Below are positions 27,599 through 38,736 of a stretch of DNA of 64,000 nt, piece by piece. A program made the position numbers and the translations under genes. Within the stretch, counting starts at the first letter, position 1. Each line of letters opens with the position of its first letter. The notes below the pieces were generated by a model that had not been told where the DNA came from, did not search any database, and saw only the letters and a list, made by a program, of their open reading frames with translations. The DNA lies in contig NZ_CP083582.1 in assembly GCF_020091585.1 (NCBI RefSeq), forward strand, positions 2,976,001 through 3,040,000, given 5' to 3'. Source of the DNA: Kovacikia minuta CCNUW1. Its GTDB lineage: Bacteria > Cyanobacteriota > Cyanobacteriia > Leptolyngbyales > Leptolyngbyaceae.

Positions 27599-30500
27599 AT
27601 GGCTCCCCCTCCCGATCGCCCAATCATCCTGGAACTGGTTGTTCGCTCTGCCCATCCGGCTCTTTTAGAAGGATTAGATGTTTGGTTGCGACTGGGGTTG
27701 CTGTCCGATGAAACCGTGCGGCAAGTCTGCGAGGAGAATCTGGTTTGTGCCATTCGCCAACCCGTTGCCGTCAGTTCCCAGGTAGAAAATGACTTCTTAA
27801 CGGAGTTACCTCCGGTTGCAGCCGAACAGCCGCTCACTGACATTGCCGCGAGAGATTCCCCCTTGCCCCGTCCCAGGGGTTGGTTGGCGCAGATAACGCA
27901 GTCTTTTATGGCAGAACTCAGCGTTGTCTGGCTGCTGTTCCTGGGCGTTTTCATGGTGGTGGTTTCGTCGGGGGTATTGGCAGCCAGCCAGTGGCGAAAT
28001 TTCTCCCCAGTTGGGCAATACGGAATTTTGTTGGGATATACATTGGCATTCTGGCTCGTCAGTGTTTTGACGGGACGCCGCCCCAACCTGCGATTGACCA
28101 GTCACATGGTGCAGATTGCCACGCTATTGCTGATTCCCGTCAACTTCTGGATGATGGACAGCTTCCGTCTTAGCCAAAGCATTTCAGGCTTCAGTCTGGT
28201 GGCGATCGCTGCCCCCCTGCTTACCCTGGTCATCTTTTCCCTCCTCAAGCCCACCCCCACCGAACCCGGTAATACACGCCTGATCCTGGGAACGGCGATC
28301 GTCCTCGCCTGGCTCCAGTGGGGTTGGGGTTGGAGGGGTTTTCCCCTGGTCGCGACCTATGTGGGTACGATCGTGGCTTCCCTGGCTTTGGTCTATCAAG
28401 ACAGGGGCGTGGGGGGTGGAGATTGGGGAGTGGGGAATAGGGGAGATGGGGGAGATGGGGAAGTAGAGGAGGAAGGGGAAGTAGGAACCTCCTCCATTCC
28501 CATCCCCCATCCCCCATCCCACACCTCACACCCCACACCCCACACCCCACACCCCACACCCCTCTCCTCTGGTTTCATTACCGTCGCCTTCAGCGTCCTA
28601 TTGCTGCTTGCCAGGGCAGTGTTTGTGGCAAAAGTACCAATTACCCGACTGGGGCTGGCAGCAGGAATTTGTGGTTGGCTGCTGTGCTGGCTATCACGGC
28701 GGAATGTTGCTCATGCAATTTGGTCACAGGTGGGAGCCGGGCTGTTGCTGGTCGGCTGGTTTGTTGCGGTGATGGTTACCCCCCCCTGGCAGGCGATCGC
28801 CATTAGTGGATTAGGTTTATGGCTACTAGGGGATTATCTCCTGCGATCGGGGCAGGCTTCGTACCTCTTAGCGGGATGGCTGGTTGGGTTGCAAACCGTC
28901 TGGTTGCTGTGGCGCATCATTCCCCCTAACTGGCAGCAACAGTTGATTGATACGGGCATCCAACTGGCTGGGTCAATCGCCATGCCCGCTGCCCTGTTAG
29001 GACTCTGGTTCTTTCCCTACCTGCTGTTGACCGTATTTCTGGCATTCCGTCTGCGCCGTTGGCAACGTCTTGATTTAGCAAAGCAGGCAGAGTTGCTGGC
29101 TCTCGGATTGGGGATTGTCCTGGCAGCGTTAAGCAGCGGCAATTCGCTGGTGAGATCGCTCAACCTTGTGCTTTCTACGCTCACCCTGGCGGCTGTCGTC
29201 ATAAGCAGGCGCACTCGCCCCGAAGTTCCCCTCATCTATCTGACCCACGCCACTGGGTTAGGGGCGATCGTCGCCTGCATTCACCAAATTTTCCCCAATC
29301 TCAGCCTTAATACCTGGGCAAGCGTCTTTTTAGCTGGAACGCTGATTGAATGGGTTTTTAGTGCGTTGGGGGAAGGCAGAGGTCAGGGAGCAGAGGTCAG
29401 GGGACAGAGAGGAGAGTGGAGAGGGGAAGGTGGGGAAGAACGGGGGATAACCGGAGACACGGAGACGCGGGGACACGGAGACACGGAGACCCCTCAACCT
29501 CCACCCCCCCACCCCCACCCCCCCACCCCCCACCCTGGCACCAATCCGCCTGGTACTTCGGCTTTGCCCTGGCAGCCCTCAGCTACATGCTCTTGATTGG
29601 GGAAGCCTGGTCTGGTAACAATCTCTGGGGCGGACGGTGGCTGGTCATCCCGGTAGCGCTGACTCTACTGGGGTATCGCAGACACTTCTGGCAACACCCA
29701 TTAGCCAGTTGGCTGAGTGTGGCAGCACTGTTTCTGGTTCAACCCCTGATGGTTGATACTGTGGCGGGACGCCTGACGAGCCTGGGGGTCGCGACACTCC
29801 TGATGCTGTTCAATACCCGCCAGCTCAGGCACCTATTTGCTGCCTGGGTAACTGTGGGTTTTGGGTTGGGATTTGCCGCCGTTGCCGCCTGGGAAGTTTT
29901 GATTGAACGGCTCAAAATTGACTGGGGGATGAGTTTACCCGCGATCGCCATCCTGGTTCTGTGGCTGTTGTGGAGTTGGCTGATTCGTCAGGAAACTCTT
30001 CTGGCAGGGCTTTACAAACGGGCAACAGACATCTGGGCAATCACCCTGACGCTCCCCAACCTATTCCTACTGACGATCGGTACCTTCCTCGCGTACCTTC
30101 CTGCAACGTTAGAACCTGAGATCCACCACTGGGTGCTGGCATCTGGACTGATGCTACTTGCCACCAGCTACCGCACCTGGCAGGTTCCATTTGATGCTGG
30201 ATACTACCTGACAGCCTGGAGTCTGGAACTACTGGTGGCAGGGATGCTTACCCTAACCGGACGTTCTTTAGATGCACTGGCGATCGCCAATCTTGCCCTC
30301 GGTTTGGCAACCCAACTGGTGGGTGATGGGTGGATGAGAGGGGAAGGCAGAGGGCAGGGGGCAGAGGGCAGAAGGCAAGGAAGCCAGGAGTCTTCTTCCC
30401 CACACCCCACACCCTACACCCCACACCCTCATCACCTCATTCCCCTACTCTACGCGGGCTTTGGGCTTCTCCTTGCCCACCATGCCTTTACGGCTTCTAC

Positions 30501-31875
30501 CGGGCTTTATACGATCGCCGCTGCCCTGGTGGGAATTGGGGTAGGACGGCGACAACTCCGCTTTAAGCCCCTCACCTACCTCTCTGTTCTTGCGATCTCC
30601 TTTGGTGCGTATGAACTGCTGTTTTATCAATTGTCTCAGGCAAAAGGAGACCGTCCGGGGGATGCGATCGTTCTCCTGGGAGTGTTGGCAGCCTTTCTGG
30701 CGATCGCCCTGCGCCTGTTGCTCCCGTGGCTCCTTCCTTACCTGCGCCTGCTCCCTGGGGAAATCCTGGCAATTGCACACGTTCACTGGGCGATCGGCAG
30801 CATTTTTCTGGTGGGCGCACTCCTGAATCCCCTAAGCACTCAGGGCGAATGGGGATGGGTTGGAGTCGCTGCGGTTCTGGCTGGCTATGCCCTGGTGATG
30901 GGGCATGGGAGATGGGGAATAGGAGATGGGGGAGGTAGGGAAGATAGGGAGGCAGAAGAGTCCTCAGTCCTCAGTCCTCAGTCCTCAGCCCCCCTCAGTC
31001 CTCGAACCCCACACCTCACACCCCACACCCCACACCCTACACCCCAATTCTGGACGTATGCCGGAATCATCGAAGCGGTCCTCACCTTCGCCTACCTGCT
31101 GCATCTGCTGCTGCCCGATGCCTTTTTAATTAAATGGGGTGGAACGATCGCCGCTATCCTGGCTTTTTCCCTATACCAGGTACCCTGGCAATCCTGGGGT
31201 TGGCAACGGGAACCCTGGCGCAAATCGGCAGCAACCCTCCCTGCCCTCGCGACGATGCTGACCGCGGGCGGAATTTCCCTCCAAAGTTTGCTGATTGTGG
31301 CAGCGTTCTATGCCTGGTTAGCCAAGGCAGAACGACAGGTGCGCCTCAGCTATCTGAGTGTGTTGCTGGCAGACTGGGCAGCCGTGCGTTTTCTCCATCA
31401 ACACAATGCGGTAGAACCGCTATGGCTTGCGGTTTTAGTAGGGGTAACTCTGCTTTACATGGCTCAAATTGATCCGGATCTGCGATCGCCCACGGAACGC
31501 GACAAACGCCATCTGCTCCGTTGTCTGGCAACGGGCTTAGTCAGCCTAACCGCATTCTACCAATCCGAAATCGGCATCTCAGGCATTCTACCCATTCTGG
31601 TTGGCATCCTAAGCATTGGGTTGGCACTTGGCTTTATCCTGACGGGAATTTGGCTGCGGGTGCGGGCATTCCTCTACATTGGCACCCTTGCCTTTGTCGT
31701 GCAAATATTGCGACAGCTATGGCTCTTTATCAACGACTACTCACTGGTGCTATGGGCGGTAATTGGCGCAATGGGATTGGTCTTCATGTGGATTGCAGCA
31801 ACCTTTGAAGCGCGACGCACTCAAATGACCGCACTGGTAGCATATTGGTCTTCCGAACTGGAGAATTGGGAATAA
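27599..31875 (+). CDS. very large polytopic membrane protein (DUF2157-like), frame break in a repeat array
   Basis: About 1425 codons. The soluble N-terminal region (HPALLEGLDVWLRLGLLSDE) precedes more than 25 hydrophobic segments (e.g. LSVVWLLFLGVFMVVVSSG; VQIATLLLIPVNFWMM). The first frame is open to 29596; membrane-protein sequence resumes in another frame at about 29545 (SAWYFGFALAALSYMLLIGE) and ends at 31875. The switch lies in a 29370-29540 array including CGGAGACA octamers. The span is 3n+2 bases, which one extra octamer or one lost heptamer would produce. Three other arrays (28405-28565, 30330-30440, 30905-31050) sit in loops between membrane segments and keep frame. The family assignment is tentative. 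Confidence 0.65.
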
Positions 31876-31998
31876 AAAAGAAACCGAGTCAAACGCTTTA
31901 ATTTGAAGGGAACCTTATTGAATTAAATCGAACCAGAAAAATGAAAATGAATCATCTAAATCAGTACCCGAATGATGCTGAGGTTTGGGAAAATTTTT

Positions 31999-32361
31999 CT
32001 ATGGCGTAATGGTTGCGGGTGCTGACTTCCCACTGTCTGAACTCAACCCATCGTTCAGTTCTTCCAGGCGCTGCTGTTCCTCAACATCATAGGAAACCAT
32101 TACCTCATCGTGAATCCGTAAACGATTGCAGGGAAGCGTATCTGAGAGGATTGCGCTGGCCATCATTCCGGTATGAATCTCAAGTAGGGCTTCGGGTAAA
32201 GCTTCAAACACAAGCCGCTGTCCTGGAAACACAACCCGTTCGAAATACCAGCTTGGAATATTCGTAACGCGGACAATCTGGATGCGACTGGTCGCATTCA
32301 CATAGCAGCAAATAATCTGATTGGCACTATCCGCAGGCAGCGGATCAAAAACTTGGGGCAT
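31999..32361 (-). CDS. DUF1830 domain protein
   Basis: A 120-residue protein of a family confined largely to cyanobacteria, function unknown. The core is IICCYVNATSRIQIVRVTNI, PSWYFERVVFPGQRLVFEA, then LEIHTGMMASAILSDTLPC and a short acidic tail. Cys and Trp positions typical of the family are present. It is convergent with the membrane-protein gene. Confidence 0.87.
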   Translation of the reverse strand: MPQVFDPLPADSANQIICCYVNATSRIQIVRVTNIPSWYFERVVFPGQRLVFEALPEALLEIHTGMMASAILSDTLPCNRLRIHDEVMVSYDVEEQQRLEELNDGLSSDSGKSAPATITP

Positions 32362-32663
32362 AGTAGCCTACACCGAAATGAGAAGGACTACTCCAACCTA
32401 ACATCCTGTGATCCCGTTCGCTGTAAATCCGATTACCAACCGTGGTAGGGGGTAGGTGATAGGTGGTAGGTAGTAGGTGGTAGGTAGTAGGGGGCAGGGG
32501 GTAGGGGATAGGGGGCAGGTGTCAGGTGTCAGGTATCAGGGGGTAGATTTTATTCCTCATCCCTCATCCCTCATCCCCCCCTCCCCCTCCCTCATCCCTC
32601 ATCCCCCCTCCCCCTCCCCCTCCCTCATCCCTCATCCCCCCCTCCCCCTCCCCCTCCCCTCCC
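32362..32663. repeat. dense heptamer repeat array
   Basis: GGTAGGT/GGTGATA units 32443-32500, GTCAGGT units 32518-32540, then TCATCCC and CCCTCCC units to 32663. One of the longest arrays in the window. It abuts the 3' end of the glycosyltransferase gene. Confidence 0.85.
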
Positions 32664-34458
32664 TCACTTCCCACAGCGGTACATCTGGTAGGGAATGCCA
32701 AGCCGATGATAATGGGTTGGATCAATTTCACATTGCTGTTTGCCGCTGTCTCCTGCAAAAAAAAGGTTGACAGGGAATTCAACCCGCTTTAAGCCAGGAG
32801 CGACAAGCCAGAAATTGAAGGGTAGGGGTAGGGGTGGTTTCTTCTGGGAGAGACTTTGGAACGCTTGAGTGTAGCCCGACGATCGCCCCAAAAAAGTAAA
32901 ATAATCCTCCGATTTCCGGTTTGGTTGAGTGATCGTCTGATCTCGCAACGCCAGTCCAAAACTCAACCCCAATGCCACATCCTGAAAATCCGAATATCCC
33001 ATGCCAACAAACACCGAGATTTCCGGGTCAATTCGCATCTGCTGCGCAACCCGATCGGGGTGGTAGGGCTTTAGAAACACCTGATTTGAGACAACCAGTA
33101 CACTGCTGATGAATCCAACCATCAAAACCGAGGTTAAAAGATGGGGAGTGGGGAGTAGGGAATGGGGAATGGGGAAGAGTCGTTTTGAGTTTTGAGTTTT
33201 CAGTTTTGAGGGACTTCTGACTTCTGACTTCTGGCTCCTGGCTTCTGGCTCCTGCGCCAAACTTGCCCCCAATAATGCACACACCCCAGGGAAGTAGATG
33301 AAGTTATAACGAGGAACCAGAGTAATATCTTTTCCTAAAAAATAAATGATTCCCAGAAACTCAAGCAGTACAACAAGAACGAAAATTACCAGCATCCGGG
33401 TTGCCATGTGGGTTTCGGGGGTGCTCCAAAGTTGCCCAAAGCGGCTTGAAATTTGCCATAGTAGCCAGCCACTAAACAACAGCATCAGTGCGCCCGAAAG
33501 AATTGCCATCCAGGCTGGCTGAAGTTCTACAGGAAACGCCACAACCATCAATATCCAGCCCAATGGAATTTGGTACAGTGGAGCGATCGCATCCACCCAG
33601 TTGGATTCCTGTAACTTGAGCCAGTCGGTTTCAGGGCGGCTGAGATGGCTGAACAAGGTGGGCAACCAGGGAAAATAGGTGAGGCAAACCCCCAGGGTAG
33701 CCAGGGCGATCGCCACTAAAGAGCGGGGGTGGAGGGTATGGGGGGTGGGGTGGAGGGTGGGAAGGTATTTGAAGCTGAGGAAATTAATGGTCAGCGTGAC
33801 GACCTGAGCAACAAATGCAAGGAGGAAAAAATAATGGACATAAAAGCCAAGGCTGTTAATCGCAATCCATCCCGAACCAGATGGCAGGTCTAAATCGTTG
33901 CTGATAAAGGTCTGTCTGCAAATGGTACAGTCCAGTCAATGCCAGAATGACCAGGAGCATTGGTAGGGTGTAGTGACGGGCTTCCTGGGAAAGATAAACG
34001 GCAAAGGGAGAGACTGCCATTAACGCTGCTGCCGTCAATCCTGCCTGGGATGAGAAAACGACCCGATTGAGTTGATAGATTGCCGCGATCGCCACAACCC
34101 CAATCAGGGCTGGGAGCGATCGTAACTTCCACACCCAGGATTGAGAAAGCCCATCGATCCACAGAAGCCAATCGTGCATCCAACAAAAAAATAGGGGAGG
34201 ATGAACCGATTGAGTTGCCACCGTTGCTGCAATTTGGGCACAGGTTGTTTCCGGCTTGAGGGTAAACACCTGGGACAGTCTGGATAGGGGAAACGCCCCT
34301 TCTACGGGAACGGCATCGAAACTTCGCCCCAGACTAAATAGGGCAGAGAGCACCTCATCTAGCCAGAGAGGTTTGAGATCTAAATTCCAAAACCGCAGAC
34401 CCGCACCCACAAGCAGAATGGCTACCAATACGAGGGAATGTTTAGTAGCGACTTTCAT
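32664..34458 (-). CDS. GT39-like (PMT/ArnT-type) membrane glycosyltransferase, one frame break
   Basis: Polytopic GT-C glycosyltransferase using a lipid-linked sugar donor. The N-terminus has a membrane segment, then RFWNLDLKPLWLDEVLSALF, whose D-E is the GT-C catalytic position, and SVHPPLFFCWMHDWLLWI. At about 33870 the first frame reads RPAIWFGMDCD and stops. One base later the strand reads WIAINSLGFYVHYFFLLAF and continues to VGVCLTYFPWLP-type segments and the stop at 32664. The span is 3n+1. Repeat-derived stretches lie at 33135-33255 (EARSQKSEVRSPSKLKTQNS) and 33720-33770. The first ATG overlaps the end of the upstream YdcF gene by 17 bp. Confidence 0.8.
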
Positions 34459-35098
34459 ACCGCCTGCTCAAACTTGCTCCGGTATGTCCTGTTGTTACCC
34501 ACAGAATTGCCCTTGCCCCATCCCTGAGTGCCCTGGGAAAGGATTCCGTTGGGTCCTTAGAAGGGACAGAAACGGGTCGGAGATAAATTCCTCGACTACC
34601 AAAAACAATTTCCCCAATCACACGGGCACGCCGCATGTGGTAATCCGAAGTAATCAAATAAACACTATTAATGCCCTTGGCACGGAGCTTATCGACCAGC
34701 GTTGTAAAGTTCGTTACAGTATCGAGGGCTGCCTGGTCAATATACACCCGCTCTGGGGAAATACCAGCTTTGACAAACACCTCTTTTGTACTTTCGGGAT
34801 TGCCAACCCCTGAAACCCAAATTGGCACATTGGGGTGTTGGCGGGCAAAGTCTGCTGCAAAGTTTTCTCTTTCCGGGTCGCCACCCAGGACCAACATGGC
34901 TTGCGGCTGCACAAAATAGCTCATTACGTCCCGGTAACCTACCCAAAGAAAGGGTAGTAATAGCAGCAGCCAGAATAGAGATTTAACTTTGAATCGCGCA
35001 GGCTTAGAAACGGTGCCACGCGATCGATTGAAGTAGAGCGTTCCCCTCAGTCCCATCGTTAATCCCAAGTTGTCATCGGGAGCCTTGTTGGTGAACAT
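34442..35098 (-). CDS. YdcF/DUF218-family membrane protein
   Basis: One N-terminal membrane segment (LFWLLLLLPFLWVGYRDV) is followed by the DUF218 fold: AMLVLGGDPERENFAADFAR, IWVSGVGNPESTKEVFVKAG, then VYLITSDYHMRRARVIGEIV. The family acts on envelope polymers in some bacteria (SanA, ElyC); the exact role is unknown. Its last codons overlap the glycosyltransferase start, so the two are probably co-translated. The start at 35098 (MFTNKAP) or 35056 (MGLRGTLYF) is likely; an upstream in-frame start at 35113 is less so. Confidence 0.82.
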   Translation of the reverse strand: MFTNKAPDDNLGLTMGLRGTLYFNRSRGTVSKPARFKVKSLFWLLLLLPFLWVGYRDVMSYFVQPQAMLVLGGDPERENFAADFARQHPNVPIWVSGVGNPESTKEVFVKAGISPERVYIDQAALDTVTNFTTLVDKLRAKGINSVYLITSDYHMRRARVIGEIVFGSRGIYLRPVSVPSKDPTESFPRALRDGARAILWVTTGHTGASLSRRYESRY

Positions 35099-35274
35099 TA
35101 TTATGCTCACCATTTACAGGTACATAAATTGCTGCGGTGCAAATTAGTGCACCTGTATTGAACAGATGATTTAATGCAAAACAGAATGTAATAAATAATT
35201 CACTGTCAGACTACAGCCAATTACCAGAATTTGAAAGAGCGTTTTGCCTTTTGTTTTGCGGTCAGATGCTAACC

Positions 35275-36159
35275 CTATTGTGGAGAAGCTTGAGTCCGGG
35301 GGGGACGCTCCTGTGCCTGGGCGATCGTTGCTTTCATTTGGGGGGTTTCCAGAAATTTCTTGGTATCTGCCAACAAACGCTCACCCCAAAGATTGTCCTT
35401 CAGGAACTTTAAATCTCCATAGCGACTATCAATCTTGATTGCCGCTTCTCCCAATGTTAACCCCTGTTCCCGATCGCCCCGGGCATAGAGCGCAACCGCA
35501 TTTGCCAATTGGGGTTCTGCCGCCTTCTTATCAATCGCGCTGGCTCTTCTCCAATGCTTGATTGCTTCGTCCGCATTTCCCTGCTCGTAACGAATTAGCC
35601 CAATGTTGTTAATGGCGGGCCAAAAATCCTTATCTTGGGCAACTGCCTTTTCGTACTGGGCGATCGCATCGGAATACTGCCGCAACATCAAAAAAGCATT
35701 GCCTAAATCAAACAACGCTCCAGGAACATTCGGCTTAATCTTCAAACCCGACTCAAGATTATCGATCGCAGTTTTGTACTGCCCCTTCTGAAAATAGGCT
35801 GAACCAAGCCCAAACAAAACTGCTGCATTCTTAGGATCTAGCTTCAACGCCTGCTGAAGTGCTTCAATTCCCTTGTCTACCTCATTTGTTTGGAGGTACA
35901 ACCCACCCAAAAGGGACCACACCTCCGGAGTTCTCGGTGAAAGTTGAGTTGCCAGTTTTGCTCTAGGCAATGCCAATTCGTATTGCTGAAACTGAGCGAG
36001 TTGTGCTGCCTCTTGAGCCAGACTTAACCCCTGGCGCTCCACCTTAGCTGGATCGAGCTGTAAGGTATGCGGTATGAGCGCCTGGGCTGAAGCGGGTTGG
36101 GCAACGCCCCATAGACCCAGAAGAACGAAAAGTGAAGGAATACAGTTGCGATTGGGCAC
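35275..36159 (-). CDS. secreted TPR-repeat protein
   Basis: The signal peptide (SLFVLLGLWGVAQPASAQA) is cleaved after an A-x-A site near residue 26. At least five tetratricopeptide repeats follow, e.g. PEVWSLLGGLYLQTNEVDKG, AAVLFGLGSAYFQKGQYKTA, PGALFDLGNAFLMLRQYSDA and PAINNIGLIRYEQGNADEAI. A scaffold for protein complexes outside the cytoplasmic membrane is expected; partners are not apparent. The start codon is GTG at 36159. The tail is Gln/Pro-rich. Confidence 0.85.
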   Translation of the reverse strand: MPNRNCIPSLFVLLGLWGVAQPASAQALIPHTLQLDPAKVERQGLSLAQEAAQLAQFQQYELALPRAKLATQLSPRTPEVWSLLGGLYLQTNEVDKGIEALQQALKLDPKNAAVLFGLGSAYFQKGQYKTAIDNLESGLKIKPNVPGALFDLGNAFLMLRQYSDAIAQYEKAVAQDKDFWPAINNIGLIRYEQGNADEAIKHWRRASAIDKKAAEPQLANAVALYARGDREQGLTLGEAAIKIDSRYGDLKFLKDNLWGERLLADTKKFLETPQMKATIAQAQERPPRTQASPQ

Positions 36160-36541
36160 GGTTCAACTTGATAGAAATGGGGTTGTCAGTAGCTTAATTC
36201 ATTTAAAAACATCCTGGCATAAAAATGAAAAGACGCCAGGAAAGATCAAAGGCAACTATAGCATCTGGGAAGGGAGTTAGGAGGCAGGGAGTGGGGAGTA
36301 GGGAGTGGGGAGTGGAGAAGAAGAGTTTTGAATTGAAGAACTCTCCGCGTCCCCGTGTCTCTGCGTCCCCCTGTCTTCCCCTTCTGCCCTCTGCCTTTTT
36401 CTCTTCTGACTCCTAACTCCTGAATTCTCGCTTCCTTGCCTTCTGCCTTTTAAGCAATTAAAAATTAAAAGTTAAGAATTTCTAGTTGTGTTCTAGAGCG
36501 CGTATTCTAGGGAGTTTGAAGTTCTCAGGACTGCTTTTTCT
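36160..36541. repeat. spacer with heptamer repeats
   Basis: 382 bp between divergent genes. GGGAGTG/GGGAGTA arrays 36285-36320, CCCCGTG/TCTGCGT and TTCTGCC units 36345-36400. The last 80 bp before thyX is non-repetitive and probably carries its promoter. Confidence 0.65.
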
Positions 36542-37264
36542 ATGGACCGCTTTACGGTTGAAGTGATCGCCCAAACACCAAACCCGCAGCAAACCATCTA
36601 TGCTGCAATGCACCAGGATTATTCGGAGGCATTTGTTTGGGGGGAACGCGATCACTTCCCAAGTGAAGAGAAATGCGGTGAAATCATTGTCCGCAGCCTT
36701 CTGGCGGGCAACCGGGGGCACTACGGTCCCCTGGAACATCCCCAAATTATCCTCAACTGCGGTTGGTTTCCCCATAGCACCATGCAACAAATCCGTACCC
36801 ATCGCGTTGGAATCAGCTTCGATGTGCAGTCTTTCCGCTACACAGGAGTTCGCATCATTGATGTGGCAGAAGGTAAGCGGGATGTGGAAGATGTGTTTTA
36901 CCTCCGTCCCCTGGGTGCCTACACCGATCGCCAGGGAAAACGCTACGACTACACAGCAGAGCAACGTCAACAAGACCTGGAATGGTGCCGGTCAGCCTGC
37001 CGCCGCTATCAACAACGCATCAGTGAAGGTTTATCCGAAGAACATGCCAGGGGACTGATTCCCTTTGATGTGCGACAACACTGGGTCATGTCAGCCAATG
37101 TCCGATCGCTGATGCACCTGCTCGATTTGCGCTGGAAACTCGATGCCCAGCTTGAAGCACAGAAACTCTGCGAAATCATCTGGCCCCATTTTCAAGCCTG
37201 GGTTCCAGCGATCGCCGAATGGTATGAAACTACTCGCCTTAAGAAGGCTCGTCTGGCTCCATAA
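36542..37264 (+). CDS. thyX: FAD-dependent thymidylate synthase
   Basis: Flavin-dependent conversion of dUMP to dTMP, replacing ThyA. Motifs: SEEKCGEIIVRSLLAGNRGH, GPLEHPQIILNCGWFPHSTM, the ThyX signature region QIRTHRVGISFDVQSFRYTG, and RGLIPFDVRQHWVMSANVRS with LMHLLDLR. The length of 240 residues is normal. It follows a spacer of 7-bp repeats. Confidence 0.95.
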   Translation: MDRFTVEVIAQTPNPQQTIYAAMHQDYSEAFVWGERDHFPSEEKCGEIIVRSLLAGNRGHYGPLEHPQIILNCGWFPHSTMQQIRTHRVGISFDVQSFRYTGVRIIDVAEGKRDVEDVFYLRPLGAYTDRQGKRYDYTAEQRQQDLEWCRSACRRYQQRISEGLSEEHARGLIPFDVRQHWVMSANVRSLMHLLDLRWKLDAQLEAQKLCEIIWPHFQAWVPAIAEWYETTRLKKARLAP

Positions 37265-37469
37265 GGAGAAGGAAAATGATGAGTTATGAATAATGAATAG
37301 AGTCATTGGTCATTGGTTTTTAGGTATTGGTTGTTAGTTGTTACCAGTTATTGAGACTAACACCTGACACCTAATACCTTTTCCCCTCTGCCCTCTGCCT
37401 TCTGCTTTCGTCAAGATGAAGCAGCGATGAAATCGGAATAAAGCCGAGATAAAGCAGAGTGACACCTGA
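37265..37469. repeat. spacer with TTGGTCA and other heptamers
   Basis: CATTGGT/TATTGGT units at 37306-37335 (STRR TTGGTCA type), GACACCT units and CTCTGCC units to 37405. A short non-repetitive stretch follows before the next coding region. Confidence 0.65.
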
Positions 37470-37829
37470 AACATTCGCCTTTGGATTCGGTCTGAGAGGA
37501 GAAATAAGACCAAACTCTACGCGGTTGTCGTTCTGCTATTTCTTGTAAACCTGGATTGTGCCAGCAAGAAAGCCGGATTTGATCACGGGTGGAGGAGTCC
37601 CCGTCGCCAGACGATTCAGTTCGAGCGCAGCCTCAGGTATACGGAGATTGCCCAGACCACCACAACGCAGCTTGTCATATACACCAGTGCAACTCAAATT
37701 AGAGCTGCCCGCGAAACCACGTTTGTAACCCAATCCGTTGCCTATACCCCAACCTCTACGACCACCGTCCGGCGAGAGCAGAGCCGCTTCAGTCTGACAA
37801 TCCTACAGAAGCAAAGCACCTTATCAAAT

Positions 37830-38657
37830 GTGATTGCCCGGATTTCGCTGAAACCAAGACGCACTCAAGGTTTTCTTGCTGAGGAACTGATTGGAGATTT
37901 TCGGTACAAGCTAAAAGGAAAGAAACACAGGGCAAAGTTTATTAAAGGACTCTATGCGGGCGATCGCGTCATTGTTCGCCTATTTACCCCCGACAACCGA
38001 TTCATTGGTTATAGCGAATTCGAATTGCTCTCTTCAAATACCGCAGTGACCCTGGTCTTACCAGAACGCCCTTCTGCGTATGGCATTGTTCGAACCATTT
38101 ATGGAGCTGATCTCAACGAAGACTACGGGATCGATCGCAGCGCCCAGATCTATGACTACTACACCCAAGTCTCCCAGGTTCAGAACTATCAGGAAGCTCG
38201 TGTTACTTTCCTGGAAACTGTGCAGACCTCACTCGTGAATCTATTTAATGTATCGGGATTGCCCAATCCTCGCCCCACCTGCTCCTATCCCAATTCCTTC
38301 CGTACCGGCTCCTTTACCCTGGTTAATCAGATCATTCGGGTATTTAGTTCCAACCTGACTCCCGCTCTTGTTTCATTTCCAGGACAGGTTGTGCAAGTCA
38401 ACAATGTCAGCACAACCAACATTTCTACCTACGAAGTCAGACAACAAATTGTCAACTATCAGAGAATTGGGGCGACCCCAGGCACCATTGTTTACACCAG
38501 TGACGATGGCTGGGATGACGATCGCAAACCCCGCAAACGCAACTGTAATCAAGGGATTGGCAACGGGTCCGAAGGCTGCGACCCCGGTAACTCCCATCCC
38601 CACGGTGGCAGTAACGATGAAGGAGGCAGAAGCCTAGGCGGCAGGGGCAAGCGTTAG
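37830..38657 (+). CDS. uncharacterised, probably secreted protein; true start probably upstream near 37490
   Basis: Not recognised. The first canonical start is GTG 37830, giving 275 residues rich in beta-type sequence (RFIGYSEFELLSSNTAVTLV) and Tyr/Gln. The tail is Gly/Asn/Asp-rich (GNGSEGCDPGNSHPHGGSND). The frame is open back to a stop at 37467-37469, and the extra codons look coding: a basic stretch and hydrophobic run resembling a signal peptide (RRNKTKLYAVVVLLFLVN), then Thr-rich sequence (QTTTTQLVIYTSATQI). No ATG, GTG or TTG occurs in that extension, so the real start is a rare codon or is hidden by an error. Confidence 0.5.
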   Translation: MIARISLKPRRTQGFLAEELIGDFRYKLKGKKHRAKFIKGLYAGDRVIVRLFTPDNRFIGYSEFELLSSNTAVTLVLPERPSAYGIVRTIYGADLNEDYGIDRSAQIYDYYTQVSQVQNYQEARVTFLETVQTSLVNLFNVSGLPNPRPTCSYPNSFRTGSFTLVNQIIRVFSSNLTPALVSFPGQVVQVNNVSTTNISTYEVRQQIVNYQRIGATPGTIVYTSDDGWDDDRKPRKRNCNQGIGNGSEGCDPGNSHPHGGSNDEGGRSLGGRGKR

Positions 38658-38736
38658 CACCAACTCTAAATTCAATTGCTGCAAAACTGGCAGATGATTA
38701 TACAATGCTGCCAAAGCAATTGTGTTGAGCAAGACA

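Noticed and set aside
29416-29544. Start of a separate gene at 29416
   Set aside because: The first 40 codons are repeat-derived (Pro/His-rich), and the downstream hydrophobic segments continue the same polytopic protein begun at 27599.
32564-32782. Small frames within the 32.4-32.7 kb repeat array
   Set aside because: They translate heptamer repeats (Gly/Glu-rich or Pro/His-rich) and have no independent coding evidence.
37536-37733. 65-codon - strand frame within the secreted-protein leader
   Set aside because: Short, with no motif, and opposite a frame with better coding character.
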